From Candidatus Nitrotoga sp. HW29 (GTDB taxonomy: Bacteria > Pseudomonadota > Gammaproteobacteria > Burkholderiales > Gallionellaceae): a stretch of DNA of 35,834 nt. Shown here piece by piece: positions 1 through 10,055 of this stretch. The notes below the pieces were generated by a model. The model was given only the letters and a program-made list of their open reading frames with translations. It was not told the DNA's origin and ran no database searches. Numbering within the stretch: the stretch's first letter is position 1; every line of letters begins with the position of its first letter. A program made the translations under genes and the position numbers. Location of the stretch: the NCBI RefSeq assembly GCF_924101635.2, contig NZ_CAKMAA020000044.1, positions 1-35,834 of the forward strand. Reading direction: 5' to 3'.

Positions 1-52
1 GCTCGCCACCTAAATTCGCTTACAAAAGTTGCACTTCAGAGTTGAATCCGCC
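1..52 (-). mobile_element. IS30-family element, left end (truncated by window start)
   Basis: These 52 bases are identical to 28872-28923, where the same sequence lies directly upstream of an IS30-type transposase start. By that comparison this is the outer end of an IS30-family element whose transposase would run leftwards, outside the window. The terminal inverted repeat reads GGCGGATTCAACTCTGAAGT on the minus strand. Only the end is visible, so completeness of the element cannot be judged. Confidence 0.75.
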
Positions 53-134
53 ACTCATTGAGATCAATCCCACGGTTTATTGGCCCTTTTAAAGATTGGC
101 CCAAGAAGCTTTCGCTTTGGCGGGGCTCATTAAA

Positions 135-833
135 TTACCAAGGGATTTCCTGGCCGTCATAATTAAAAAATTTCCCCGAGTCGGCCATTGAAAGGTTGCT
201 GATCACCTGTCGCATACCTGAAACGCTTTGCTCGGTAGAGATCAAAGCGTTCGGCCCGCCCATATCAGTTTTAACCCAACCCGGATGAATTACTATCGAA
301 ATGATTCCGGCTGATTGCAGATCAATTGCAAGGCTCTTTACGACCATATTTACTGCTGTTTTGCTTGACCGATAAAGATAATTTCCACCGCCGCTATTGT
401 CTTCAATGCTGCCCATTTTGCTCGTGATGGCCACAAAAATTTTGCGCTCACTACGGGCGAGTTGAGTAGCAAACATCTCTGCCATTTTGAGTGGCGCCAT
501 GGTATTGATACGAAATACCCGCATCCATTCCTCATAATCAGTATGACCGAAACTATTCACGCCCGATTTCGGATAGATACCCGCATTGTTAATGATTACC
601 TCAATCGACTCCTCGGACAGATCACGGGCCAAGCGCTCAATCTGCGCATGATCGGAAACATCAAGAGCAAGAATTTTTATAAGTTCAGGATAGCGAGCCG
701 CCAGTTTATTGAGCTCATCCGATTTTCCCGGATTCCGAGTACAGGCCAAAACGCTCCAGCCATCCATGGCATATTGTCTGCAAAACTCCAGTCCGATCCC
801 ACGGTTAGCGCCAGTAATCAATGTGGTTTTCAT
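135..833 (-). CDS. SDR-family NAD(P)-dependent oxidoreductase
   Basis: A classical short-chain dehydrogenase/reductase of 232 aa. The Rossmann nucleotide-binding motif TGANRGIGLEF sits at the N-terminus, followed by the NNAG motif, the catalytic Ser/Tyr/Lys set with YRSSK (YxxxK), and PGWVKTDMGG after it. The PGW-x-TDMGG segment resembles carbonyl-reductase-like C-factor/sniffer SDRs, but the substrate cannot be told from sequence. I chose the ATG at 833 because GAGGG lies about 7 bases before it; a TTG four codons upstream is less likely. The gene stands alone, with the IS30 end on its downstream side and a divergent or unrelated AT-rich spacer upstream. No operon partner is visible. Confidence 0.88.
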   Translation of the reverse strand: MKTTLITGANRGIGLEFCRQYAMDGWSVLACTRNPGKSDELNKLAARYPELIKILALDVSDHAQIERLARDLSEESIEVIINNAGIYPKSGVNSFGHTDYEEWMRVFRINTMAPLKMAEMFATQLARSERKIFVAITSKMGSIEDNSGGGNYLYRSSKTAVNMVVKSLAIDLQSAGIISIVIHPGWVKTDMGGPNALISTEQSVSGMRQVISNLSMADSGKFFNYDGQEIPW

Positions 834-928
834 TATCGCCCTCAATATCTACTACAACACGATATATCTATTTGATATTGCATATATTTTGTAACAAAGC
901 ACTAAACTTCTGTCATAAGATAGCATCC

Positions 929-953
929 TGATTTTCCTACAGGAATCAGCGGT
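929..953. terminator. possible hairpin downstream of the small membrane protein gene
   Basis: An imperfect inverted repeat (CTGATT...AATCAG with TCCT/AGGA inside) lies in the spacer between the two minus-strand genes. There is no clear T-run, so a terminator role is only a guess. Confidence 0.3.
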
Positions 954-1036
954 TGTCGTTGTTGAAGCTCGCAAGAAACAATTTCGATAAATCGATTGAT
1001 TCGCTCGATATAAGGAGCAGTGAATTTGTTGCAATG

Positions 1037-1363
1037 CTACCGGCTGGCCTGAATAAGTTTCCTGGCTCCTTCATCTCTCGGTTCCCCAGAGATTTCGTTT
1101 ATCTCACTCTTAATCACCTCTCCTTCAATCACATCCCCCTCAACCACAACATCGCTGGGGGAATATTGATGCATTTGTTTTCTCAAGTCACGGGTTCTCC
1201 ACCACACATAGCCCCATGCTACTGCGCCAACAACCAAAATGACTACAAATAACAGCACAGAAAACATCAAGGCCAAACCAATCAGAACGATGGATACAAC
1301 AATCTTGGCAATCTTGCTCAATAGAGTGGGCGATTTTGTAGTGATATATATTGGATTTTCCAT
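1037..1363 (-). CDS. small membrane protein of unknown function
   Basis: A 108-aa protein. Residues about 15-52 form one long or two tightly packed hydrophobic segments (SIVLIGLALMFSVLLFVVIL followed by VVGAVAWGYVWW). A charged soluble tail follows, with a valine/glutamate-rich stretch (VVVEGDVIEGEVI) near residues 72-85. I do not recognise a named domain. The tail would probably face the cytoplasm, since Arg and Lys are dense just after the membrane part. The gene lies 100 bases downstream of the CXXCH membrane protein on the same strand, so they may be co-transcribed, but nothing links their functions. Comparable small proteins with an EGEV-type tail are found in betaproteobacteria, as far as I recall. 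Confidence 0.65.
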   Translation of the reverse strand: MENPIYITTKSPTLLSKIAKIVVSIVLIGLALMFSVLLFVVILVVGAVAWGYVWWRTRDLRKQMHQYSPSDVVVEGDVIEGEVIKSEINEISGEPRDEGARKLIQASR

Positions 1364-1464
1364 TTTTTCTTGAATGTTACATAGTAATTATTCGCAATAG
1401 ATTTATGTCTATCCATTACGACGTCAATAATAACAAGTGTATCTACCCTTGTAGACCACTTCCA

Positions 1465-2238
1465 CTATTTCAAATCTGCTTCCCAAGCATTGCCATAAAT
1501 TTTTCCGTTGCGCGACAAGATAAACATTTGGTACATACTGATAGACCACATTATCGTTGCTGCAACACTATAACCAAAGCCGCCAACCAGCGTGAGCCAT
1601 GCAAAGCCGGAATTCCACTTCGTCAGCCACCACGAAAAAACGTCTGCGATCAGAAAAACGAAGGGAACAACAATGGCTGAAATCTTTAACCATTTCGGTA
1701 CGCCTACCGCAAAGCTGAAAATAAATCCCACGAAAAAGAAAATGAAACTGATCCCAAACAAATGAATGTGCGACGATCTGGTCAGGGTTTGAATGCTTGC
1801 ACCTTCGTCAATCATGGCTACCTTTTTGACCTCCTCATACTTGTTAAAATCAGGAATACTAGGAATAGAACCATGGCACTGCACGCAATATTGTTTGAAG
1901 GTATCCTTGAAGTGGAGTTCCCATTCTGCTTCGGGTGCCCCGTTGCGAACCCATTTAATAATCTCGAGACGCGCTTCTGGCGTACCCATCGCTTTCATAG
2001 ATCCATTGAGTTTACTTTCCAGCATGCTCCCGCTCCGATTTCCATAATAGCTGTACACAATATCATCCAAAGAAAGCCCCGGTTTACCATCTGCCATACC
2101 ATGTGTCAGCATGATCTGCAGACCAGCCATACATAAGCCCAATCCAATTGCGAGCAGATATCCGGAAAAAAGGACTTTGACGGGTGTCGGTAGATTAGGC
2201 AGATTTAGCCACGCAAAATTCGGGGGGATTGACTTCAT
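1465..2238 (-). CDS. polytopic membrane protein with one c-type haem motif (CXXCH)
   Basis: A 257-aa membrane protein. One hydrophobic segment lies near residues 22-46. A roughly 95-residue polar section follows with a single haem c attachment motif, CVQCH, near residue 119. Then come about four hydrophobic segments from residue 155 to 240. A histidine pair (SSHIHLFG) sits at the start of the second membrane segment and could ligate haem. The expected topology puts the CXXCH section in the periplasm, suggesting a membrane-anchored monohaem cytochrome or sensor, but no redox partner gene is nearby. The start is supported by AAGAGG 7 bases before the ATG. I know of similar unnamed proteins in chemolithotrophic and metal-oxidising proteobacteria; the specific role is unknown. 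Confidence 0.72.
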   Translation of the reverse strand: MKSIPPNFAWLNLPNLPTPVKVLFSGYLLAIGLGLCMAGLQIMLTHGMADGKPGLSLDDIVYSYYGNRSGSMLESKLNGSMKAMGTPEARLEIIKWVRNGAPEAEWELHFKDTFKQYCVQCHGSIPSIPDFNKYEEVKKVAMIDEGASIQTLTRSSHIHLFGISFIFFFVGFIFSFAVGVPKWLKISAIVVPFVFLIADVFSWWLTKWNSGFAWLTLVGGFGYSVAATIMWSISMYQMFILSRNGKIYGNAWEADLK

Positions 2239-2561
2239 TTGATTGCCTCTTTCTTTTTTTTAAGACGGAAAAGAAAAATAAATCGATGCCTAACTTCCTT
2301 CGATCACCTTGATATTATCCGTGATCCTTGGCCTTTGCTTTATCTGTTGAAACGCGTGTCACGCCGATACAAGTTTACTAATCCTATTTATTTAAGCGTG
2401 AAGAGCGGCTGTGCTTCATTTCATTCAGCCCAACCCACCGCGCTATTGAAGCATACTATGCGATATAGTAGACTTCTATCCACTTGGATCGAAATATCGG
2501 GCGAGTCACAGTGGCCCGGGAAACCGGCCTCAAATACGATGCAGAAGAAAGGTGGACAATC
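2239..2561. other. intergenic stretch of 323 bases with a REP-like repeat
   Basis: No convincing gene. It holds the upstream region of the CXXCH protein gene, including its purine-rich ribosome site, and a copy of the GCTTCATTTCATTCA repeat at 2413-2437 that recurs at 3059-3083. The last 60 bases are clearly richer in GC and continue in composition into the ORF at 2562. Confidence 0.6.
2413..2437. repeat. REP-like repeat copy 1
   Basis: It matches 3059-3083 at about 22 of 25 positions (shared core GCTTCATTTCATTCA, then CCCAA). The second copy abuts a broken REP-associated transposase. Sequences of this general kind (CTTC...TCAACCCAAC) are common companions of RAYT genes. Assignment as a REP unit is inference. 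Confidence 0.5.
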
Positions 2562-2843
2562 ATGAGCAAGCGCTTCCAAAATTGGGCTGAGACCTGGATC
2601 GAGGATAACATCCTTCATGGCGGTAATCCCGACATCGAGGACTACAATGCGCGGGCAAGACGGCTGATGGATGAAATGTACGCCGCAGCGGCTGTGGCCA
2701 ACTTCTCAGACTTAGAGACCGCGGAGGAGCGGAAGCACCTTGCACCCCTGGTTTTGGCGAAGGTCTCGGACGACACCGAATTTGACTACAATACATTTAC
2801 GCTCAAATATCTACTGGCGGCGGAGTTTGAAGACGGCGACTGA
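2562..2843 (+). CDS. hypothetical protein, GC-rich orphan ORF
   Basis: A 93-aa acidic, mostly helical-looking protein (starts MSKRFQNWAETWIEDNI, ends EFEDGD). I do not recognise a family. No signal peptide or membrane segment is visible. The ATG at 2562 is preceded by AGGTGG at a suitable distance. The frame stays open upstream to a TTG at 2484, but that start has no ribosome site. Base composition is visibly richer in G and C than the neighbours on either side. Together with the adjacent RAYT remnant and repeats, this suggests an acquired fragment. It could be an intact small gene or a surviving piece of a larger transferred region. Confidence 0.5.
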   Translation: MSKRFQNWAETWIEDNILHGGNPDIEDYNARARRLMDEMYAAAAVANFSDLETAEERKHLAPLVLAKVSDDTEFDYNTFTLKYLLAAEFEDGD

Positions 2844-3058
2844 GCCCCGCCCGTCCGACTTACTCACATCGGCTCACCAACACATTCAAAATAGCCGGGG
2901 GAAACTTGGAATCAATTTGGATCTTCACCCCATTTTTCACTCACTCCTGTACCTATAGTCTTTACCCCCATATTCTCTCATTTAAACACTTCCAAACTAA
3001 TTCCGCGCGAGACATAACCTACTGTACTTAACTGACCTTGTTCGTTTCGTGATGTTGA

Positions 3059-3083
3059 GCTTCATTTCATTCAACCCAATCAA
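3059..3083. repeat. REP-like repeat copy 2
   Basis: Second copy of the 25-base repeat at 2413-2437. It lies immediately at the 3' side of the truncated RAYT on the minus strand, the usual position of REP sequences next to their transposase. Confidence 0.5.
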
Positions 3084-3319
3084 CTGTAAGGTTTAGATAG
3101 GCTGGATTTCGTGGCGAGCGTAACCAACAAATGCACGTGATTCGTCATCAGCACATAAGCGTGAACGGTGAGGGAATGCATATCAGCCGCCTCATGCAGA
3201 CAACGTAGATAAAACTGGTAATCGGCATCCGCTGCAAAAATAAGATCGCGGTTACTACCGCGTTGAATAATATGCAAAAGTTGCTCAGGTAGATATAAGC
3301 AGGGAAAGCGAGCCATCAT
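3080..3319 (-). pseudogene. REP-associated tyrosine transposase (RAYT, Y1_Tnp) N-terminal fragment
   Basis: The translation carries the N-terminal half of an IS200/RAYT-type Y1 transposase: PEQLLHIIQRGSNRD, FYLRCLHEAA, and the HUH metal-binding motif in MTNHVHLLVT. The ORF stops at 79 aa, whereas these proteins normally run past 200 aa and carry the catalytic tyrosine in the missing part. Homology seems to end around the SSLSK residues, near 3095, and the sequence then turns into the REP-like repeat. It is therefore a truncated, inactive remnant. The two neighbouring repeat copies fit its former role in moving REP elements. Confidence 0.8.
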
Positions 3320-3376
3320 GTAATAACTGGTTGCAGAGAGGGAGCCCGGGTATCGATGCTAAATCGAGTCCGACCC

Positions 3377-3404
3377 TATATAACCTGTTCTATATAACCT
3401 GTTC
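3377..3404. repeat. 14-bp direct tandem repeat, two copies
   Basis: TATATAACCTGTTC occurs twice head to tail in a non-coding spacer. No function is apparent. A small slippage duplication is the simplest explanation. Confidence 0.8.
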
Positions 3405-3533
3405 GAGGAAGCCATCTTCTCAAGTTTTAGTTGGTCCGAAAATCGCCGGGCAGGTCATAGTTGGGTGCGTTTCCAGACCAATGCTTACGAAATTTTACTG
3501 TTCCTTGTGTTAGTGGGTCGGAAAGATCTGAGC

Positions 3534-3564
3534 ATACGGCCACTGCGTGAGGCAGTGACCGTAT
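3534..3564 (-). terminator. hairpin terminator for the DUF1254 gene
   Basis: A 13-bp stem with one mismatch (ATACGGCCACTGC paired with GCAGTGACCGTAT, 5-base loop) begins 12 bases beyond the stop codon of the minus-strand DUF1254 gene. The T-run is weak on the minus strand and somewhat better on the plus strand (TTCTTT), so it might stop transcription from both sides. Confidence 0.65.
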
Positions 3565-3576
3565 TCTTTGGGGAGC

Positions 3577-4875
3577 TTATTTCACGACTTCAAGAATAGG
3601 GAACTTGTAGTCCCCGTTTTGAACGCTTTTGCTGGGGCCATACATCCGCAAAATGATGTAGGCATCTTTTTCTGGGATGGGGAGGTAGTTCGGGTTGTTA
3701 GCGTTGCCTTGGGCCGCTAGTTCAATAATGTATAGGCCGTCCTTGCTCGGAGTCAGCGTGCGGTCGCCGCGACTATGGCGATTGATCATATTGTGCGCCA
3801 TCAGGCGGTTATCTGAGGCATAGACGGTAAACGACCAGAACTGGCTGACTTCCGGTGCCTTGAACTGGAGACGATATTTTTTGCCATTGGATCCATTGAG
3901 GTGCATACCGTCGGAACCAACTTCGGCCTTGAGGTATACCGTTTCATCAGCGGGCAGCCCCCATTGACCAAGGTAAGTCCCTTCGGCAAACAGATCACGT
4001 GTGCCATTACCTAACTCTTTGCGAGTGCCGAGTAATTTACCGGCATTGGCCATTTTCGGAGCCAATTCTTTTAGGTGTTGCATGCCTAATTTTTCACCAC
4101 GCGCTACGGCTTCAAGTTGTGCTGGGGTGAAGTTCTGTTTGCAGGGAGCCAGACCAATGGCTGTGTACTGATTTAGCCATTTTTTGTCGGCCTCGCCCAT
4201 CGTTCCTTCGCAAAGCACGAAGTTAACCCGTTGTAGCCAGTTGGTCTTGCTGGGGTCCGGATAGGTCCGGACCTTGGGCTTAGGCCCTGAAACACCGAGG
4301 TATTGAGACAATGTACGTAGATTCCATTTATCCATATAGCCGAGCGCGATTTTCTCGTCTGCCTTGTCGACTGCCATAATTCGACCCATCATTTTCACGA
4401 TGTCGGATTCGACGCGGATGACTTCATTAACGCTTGCCGGAACTTCACCTTTCCAGGAAGAGGAAGCGAACATAAAGACACCGCCCTTGGTACCCCGGGT
4501 TCTGGATCCAATCATGCCATTGGTGTAATGTCCCATGTCCATAGTGTGCAAAATCCAGTAACGGCCTTTGTCCATGTCGGGGACGCTGACGATCACTGGC
4601 TCTGCACCAACATCAAGCCAACCCATCAGATGCAACGTATCGTTGTTGATTGTCACGTGATCTGTGTAGGTGTCATCCGCAATGTGGCGAATATTCTGAA
4701 AGCGATTAAGTGGTGTGCTTGTTTTAATGGCGGTGTTGTAGAAAAATTTATACGCCTCGTCCATTGAATATGCATAGATATAAGCGTCTTTGGCTTGGGT
4801 GTCAGGGATTTGCTGTGCCCAGGCGCCTGAAATGCCAGCTAGTGCTAAGGGAATGGTTACCAGGATCTTTTTCAT
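3577..4875 (-). CDS. secreted DUF1254/DUF1214 domain protein
   Basis: A 432-aa exported protein. Residues 1-20 form a clear Sec signal peptide with cleavage after GAWA. The DUF1254 region follows (AKDAYIYAYSMDEAYKF, then ADDTYTDHVTINNDTLHLMG and GRYWILHTMD). The C-terminal third shows the DUF1214 pattern (FWSFTVYASDNRLM, then SRGDRTLTPSKDGLYIIE and PIPEKDAYIILRMYGP). The domain pair is widespread in proteobacteria and its biochemical role is not established. An AGGAG site lies 7 bases before the ATG. The gene is isolated: a hairpin terminates it downstream, and an IS30 end remnant lies about 50 bases upstream, which may have altered its promoter. Confidence 0.85.
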   Translation of the reverse strand: MKKILVTIPLALAGISGAWAQQIPDTQAKDAYIYAYSMDEAYKFFYNTAIKTSTPLNRFQNIRHIADDTYTDHVTINNDTLHLMGWLDVGAEPVIVSVPDMDKGRYWILHTMDMGHYTNGMIGSRTRGTKGGVFMFASSSWKGEVPASVNEVIRVESDIVKMMGRIMAVDKADEKIALGYMDKWNLRTLSQYLGVSGPKPKVRTYPDPSKTNWLQRVNFVLCEGTMGEADKKWLNQYTAIGLAPCKQNFTPAQLEAVARGEKLGMQHLKELAPKMANAGKLLGTRKELGNGTRDLFAEGTYLGQWGLPADETVYLKAEVGSDGMHLNGSNGKKYRLQFKAPEVSQFWSFTVYASDNRLMAHNMINRHSRGDRTLTPSKDGLYIIELAAQGNANNPNYLPIPEKDAYIILRMYGPSKSVQNGDYKFPILEVVK

Positions 4876-5255
4876 TTCAATTCTCCTATATGATAAAACG
4901 GTGTAAATTTTTAAGAAGATCTAGCCAGCATCAGTTGTTGCACTTCGAACCTGAATCCGCCCACCCTAATTTAGTTGATAACTGCACCATTTGATTCTCG
5001 TTGTGCATCATCATTCAGGGAAGCGATTATTCAGGTCAAAAAAAGAGTAAACAAAATGGCGGCGGCACTCTATGCCCGTATATTCACGACAAATCAAGCG
5101 GAAAATCTCCTTATCCCCTGATCAGCTACGAAAAATGCGCGACTGATGCAAAGCGCAAGGTCATAGCGTTGCGATGAAGCATATTGAACCGGGTACCTCT
5201 ACAACCGACGACAAGCGGCAGTATTTTGGCAGATGATTTGGGATGCGACACATCA
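4876..5255. other. intergenic stretch of 380 bases
   Basis: Contains the promoter side of the DUF1254 gene, a short IS30 end remnant at 4924-4962, and the downstream region of thiC. ORFs crossing 5126-5341 overlap thiC and look like chance frames. I see no other gene or strong hairpin. Confidence 0.55.
4924..4962 (+). mobile_element. IS30-family right-end remnant (about 39 bp)
   Basis: The sequence matches the 3' end of the IS30-type transposase seen at 28496-28520 and 35380-35400. Read on the plus strand it encodes the terminal ...VALRT-stop and runs into GAATCCGCC, the outer inverted repeat. Upstream of this piece there is no transposase, so only the outermost end survives. Confidence 0.6.
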
Positions 5256-7299
<2,044 letters not shown>

Positions 7300-7385
7300 A
7301 AACAAATTACTGTAAATGAGGGGGGAAAGCAAGCATGTGTTATTTCGATACCCCAAGGATCGCAAGTGGGAATGTCGTTAACAGC

Positions 7386-8318
7386 TCATGCAACAAGCTG
7401 GGCGATCAATGCCACGTCGGCGGCACCGGTCACCGGCAGGCCATGAGTCGACTGGTATTCTTTAATGAGTTGCCGTGAGGTTTGACCGAATATTCCATCC
7501 GCTTTAATGTCCACGCCGCGATCCGATAACCCCAGCTGGAGGAGGCGCACATCCAACCCGCGTTGCAAAGGCGATTGTAAAGCCAGTAAGCGCGTCCCCG
7601 GCTGCGGCCCATCATAACAACCGCGCGGAGTAGCTGACAGTGTTACGCTGGAAATTTCTTGGCCGCGTACAACCAGTGGTAGCTCTAGCCCCCAGTAACC
7701 CTGATCAATCAGGCGTTGGAAGGCATCCATACGATAGACGGTGGCGCGTAAATCAGCGCGCGTATTTTTAGCCAGCCAAGCGCGACGGGTGGCTATGTAA
7801 GCGGCAATCCATTTCTGTTCGCTGATACTGGCAATATCGCCGACCTGTTGTGTGGTGCGGGTGCGTATTAATTTCCATGAGCCGTGTACAAAGCTATCGT
7901 AGACCACCGCCACGCCAAGCGGGCTCATGATCTTTAAGCGCTCCGCAGTTTGGGCGGCGGGCTGCCAATAGGTCTCATCGAAAAATGTATCCTGCGTATC
8001 GCGCATAACGTTGTCGTCAGCACTGGCACGTAACAAATTATGTAGCTTAAATTCTTTATCCAGCTCAAAGTCGCGTGCCGCAAAGCGCGGCAGGTAGAAT
8101 TCTAAACGGGAGCTAAAACGGGCACCCGAGTTGGCACAATAGCGCTGCATTAATTCATTTAAATTACCCGAGCCGAGCGTGGTCTGCGACCGACCAAAGG
8201 TGAGATGTCCCGTATCACCTGCAATCAGTGTCACTTGGCCATAATCCCCTAACACGTCGCCGGTCTCGAAAATATTGACGAGGGCCTCTGCGGTTTTCTT
8301 CTGGGTTGCTGTCAACAT
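7386..8318 (-). CDS. GH46-type chitosanase with C-terminal peptidoglycan-binding domain
   Basis: A 310-aa two-domain protein. Residues 1 to about 230 resemble family GH46 chitosanases: ALVNIFETGDVLGDYGQVTL, then GDTGHLTFGRSQTTLGSGNL. Glu18 and Asp35 are the likely catalytic acid and base by position. Residues about 240-310 form a PG_binding_1-like three-helix module (LQRGLDVRLLQLGL, ADGIFGQTSRQLIKEYQ). The expected activity is hydrolysis of beta-1,4-linked glucosamine polymers. No signal peptide is visible, which is unusual for a wall-polymer enzyme. It could be released by lysis, exported in a non-classical way, or act as a phage-style lysin. It lies between thiC and ttcA on the same strand but with separate spacers, so probably forms its own unit. 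Confidence 0.82.
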   Translation of the reverse strand: MLTATQKKTAEALVNIFETGDVLGDYGQVTLIAGDTGHLTFGRSQTTLGSGNLNELMQRYCANSGARFSSRLEFYLPRFAARDFELDKEFKLHNLLRASADDNVMRDTQDTFFDETYWQPAAQTAERLKIMSPLGVAVVYDSFVHGSWKLIRTRTTQQVGDIASISEQKWIAAYIATRRAWLAKNTRADLRATVYRMDAFQRLIDQGYWGLELPLVVRGQEISSVTLSATPRGCYDGPQPGTRLLALQSPLQRGLDVRLLQLGLSDRGVDIKADGIFGQTSRQLIKEYQSTHGLPVTGAADVALIAQLVA

Positions 8319-8401
8319 AATCGTAACCCCGTAATTTTTGAGTTGATCTTCAATATTTGTTCAATTTGAATCCATGTACCCTAGCTGACTGTACTGAATA
8401 C

Positions 8402-9250
8402 TTACCCATCAAATGCCACATCGCCTTCATCCACCATGTCCCCCACATTAATATTCTTAAAATCAAATAGCTTACTGTCCATTAGGTGGGAGGGTTTCAC
8501 GTTTTGCATGGCGGTGAAAATGGACTGACTGCGGCCGGGGTACTGGCGCTCCCATACAGCTAACATTTCCTTGATATTTTGGCGTTGCAGGTTTTCCTGC
8601 GCACCGCATAAATTGCACGGAATGATGGGAAATTTCAGGGTGCGGACAAAACTGGCAATGTCTTTCTCGGCGCAATAAGCCAGTGGGCGAATTACCACAT
8701 GGTTACCCTTGTCCGTAACCAGCTTCGGCGGCATCGCCTTGAGTTTTCCGCCAAAGAATATATTCAGAAATAGCGTCTCTATCATGTCGTCGCGGTGATG
8801 GCCCAGTGCAATCTTGTTCGCACCCAGTTCTCCGGCCACGCGATAGATGATGCCACGACGTAAACGCGAACAGAGTGAGCAGGTGGTTTTACCTTCCGGA
8901 ACTTTCTCCTTGACGATGGAATAGGTGTCCTGAGTTTCAATGTGATACTCGATGCCAATGGATTTAAAATAGTCCGGCAAAATATGCTCCGGAAAACCCG
9001 GCTGCTTTTGATCCAGATTCATGGCGATCAGGCGAAAATTAATCGGCGCGCGTTTTTGCAGCGTACGCAAAATTTCCAGCAGCGTATAAGAATCTTTGCC
9101 ACCGGACATACACACCATGATGGTGTCGCCTTCCTCGATCATGTTGAAATCGCCGATAGCACGACCAACTTGTTGCTCCAGTCGTCCGCGCAGGCGGTTA
9201 AAGTTGCCGGAATGATGCTCAAAATGGATAGGATGTGTAATGGCGTTCAT
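8402..9250 (-). CDS. ttcA: tRNA 2-thiocytidine(32) synthetase TtcA
   Basis: This enzyme thiolates C32 in certain tRNA anticodon loops, using ATP and an iron-sulfur cluster. The 282-aa protein has the PP-loop SGGKDS at residues 49-54. It also has the two family CXXC pairs, C124-S-L-C127 and C212-N-L-C215, the latter within [14 protein letters not shown] near 150 is another conserved block. Length is close to the family norm. It begins 9 bases after the stop of the pteridine reductase gene and lacks a strong ribosome site of its own, so translational coupling to that gene is likely. That pairing (SDR upstream of ttcA) is common in betaproteobacteria, as I recall it. Confidence 0.96.
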   Translation of the reverse strand: MNAITHPIHFEHHSGNFNRLRGRLEQQVGRAIGDFNMIEEGDTIMVCMSGGKDSYTLLEILRTLQKRAPINFRLIAMNLDQKQPGFPEHILPDYFKSIGIEYHIETQDTYSIVKEKVPEGKTTCSLCSRLRRGIIYRVAGELGANKIALGHHRDDMIETLFLNIFFGGKLKAMPPKLVTDKGNHVVIRPLAYCAEKDIASFVRTLKFPIIPCNLCGAQENLQRQNIKEMLAVWERQYPGRSQSIFTAMQNVKPSHLMDSKLFDFKNINVGDMVDEGDVAFDG

Positions 9251-9259
9251 ATTGTTCGT

Positions 9260-10000
9260 TCAAAGGTTAATGCTGCGTCCACCGTCCACCGCAATAATTT
9301 GTCCGGTAATGTAGGGCGCATCGTTTAATAAAAATTTCACGGTGCGGGCAATGTCGTCCGGCTCGCCTTCACGCTTGAGTAAGGTATGTGCGATGATCTG
9401 CCGCCGCCGCGCCTCATCGCGCCATTCCGCACTTTCAGGCCAAACGATGACGCCGGGGGCAATCGCATTAACGCGCACCTGCGGGGCCATTTCCTGCGCC
9501 AGCGCACGCGTGAGCGTCGCCAACCCGCCCTTCGCTATGCTATACAGCAAATAACCGTGCATAGGACGTTCGGCATGAATATCCACAATATTGACAATGG
9601 CACCATGATTGTGACGCAACTCCCTCGCTGCCGTTTGGGCGAGCAAGAGCGGGGCTTTCAGGTTGGTGCCAATCAGGTCGTTCCAGTTTTGATCGTTAAC
9701 ATCGCCCAGTGACGTAGGAAAAAAACTGGACGCATTGTTAACCAGCGCATCCAGCCGCCCAAAGTGACTGATGGTTTTCTCTACCAGCCGGGACAAAGCT
9801 TGCGGATCCAGCAAATCTGCCTGTATGTGCAGGGCAGAACCGGGGCGTTCTGCATGTAACGCTGACTGCAAAGCCAATGCATCCTGCGCGGAAGAACGGT
9901 AATGCAGCGCGATGTTGGCCCCCGCTGCGTGCAGCTTGCGGCAGATCGCGGCTCCCACGCGCTTTGCGCCACCCGTCACTAATACCACTTTACCTTGCAT
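9260..10000 (-). CDS. pteridine reductase (FolM/PTR1-like SDR)
   Basis: A 246-aa short-chain dehydrogenase that probably reduces dihydropteridines (dihydromonapterin or dihydrofolate) with NADPH. Evidence is the cofactor loop TGGAKRVGAAI (the TGxxxRxG form seen in pteridine reductases), HYRSS giving NADPH preference, NNASSFFPT after the fourth strand, YSIAKGGL as the catalytic Tyr/Lys pair, and the NAIAPGVIVWPE segment typical of this subfamily. I prefer the ATG at 10000, which has GGAG just ahead; a GTG at 10012 is possible. It is the first gene of a two-gene unit with ttcA and divergent from the MidA-type gene 55 bases away. Confidence 0.88.
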   Translation of the reverse strand: MQGKVVLVTGGAKRVGAAICRKLHAAGANIALHYRSSAQDALALQSALHAERPGSALHIQADLLDPQALSRLVEKTISHFGRLDALVNNASSFFPTSLGDVNDQNWNDLIGTNLKAPLLLAQTAARELRHNHGAIVNIVDIHAERPMHGYLLYSIAKGGLATLTRALAQEMAPQVRVNAIAPGVIVWPESAEWRDEARRRQIIAHTLLKREGEPDDIARTVKFLLNDAPYITGQIIAVDGGRSINL

Positions 10001-10055
10001 GGCGCTCTCCACTAAACTTACGGCTTGTAATTTAACACATCCTCATCGCTCAATC

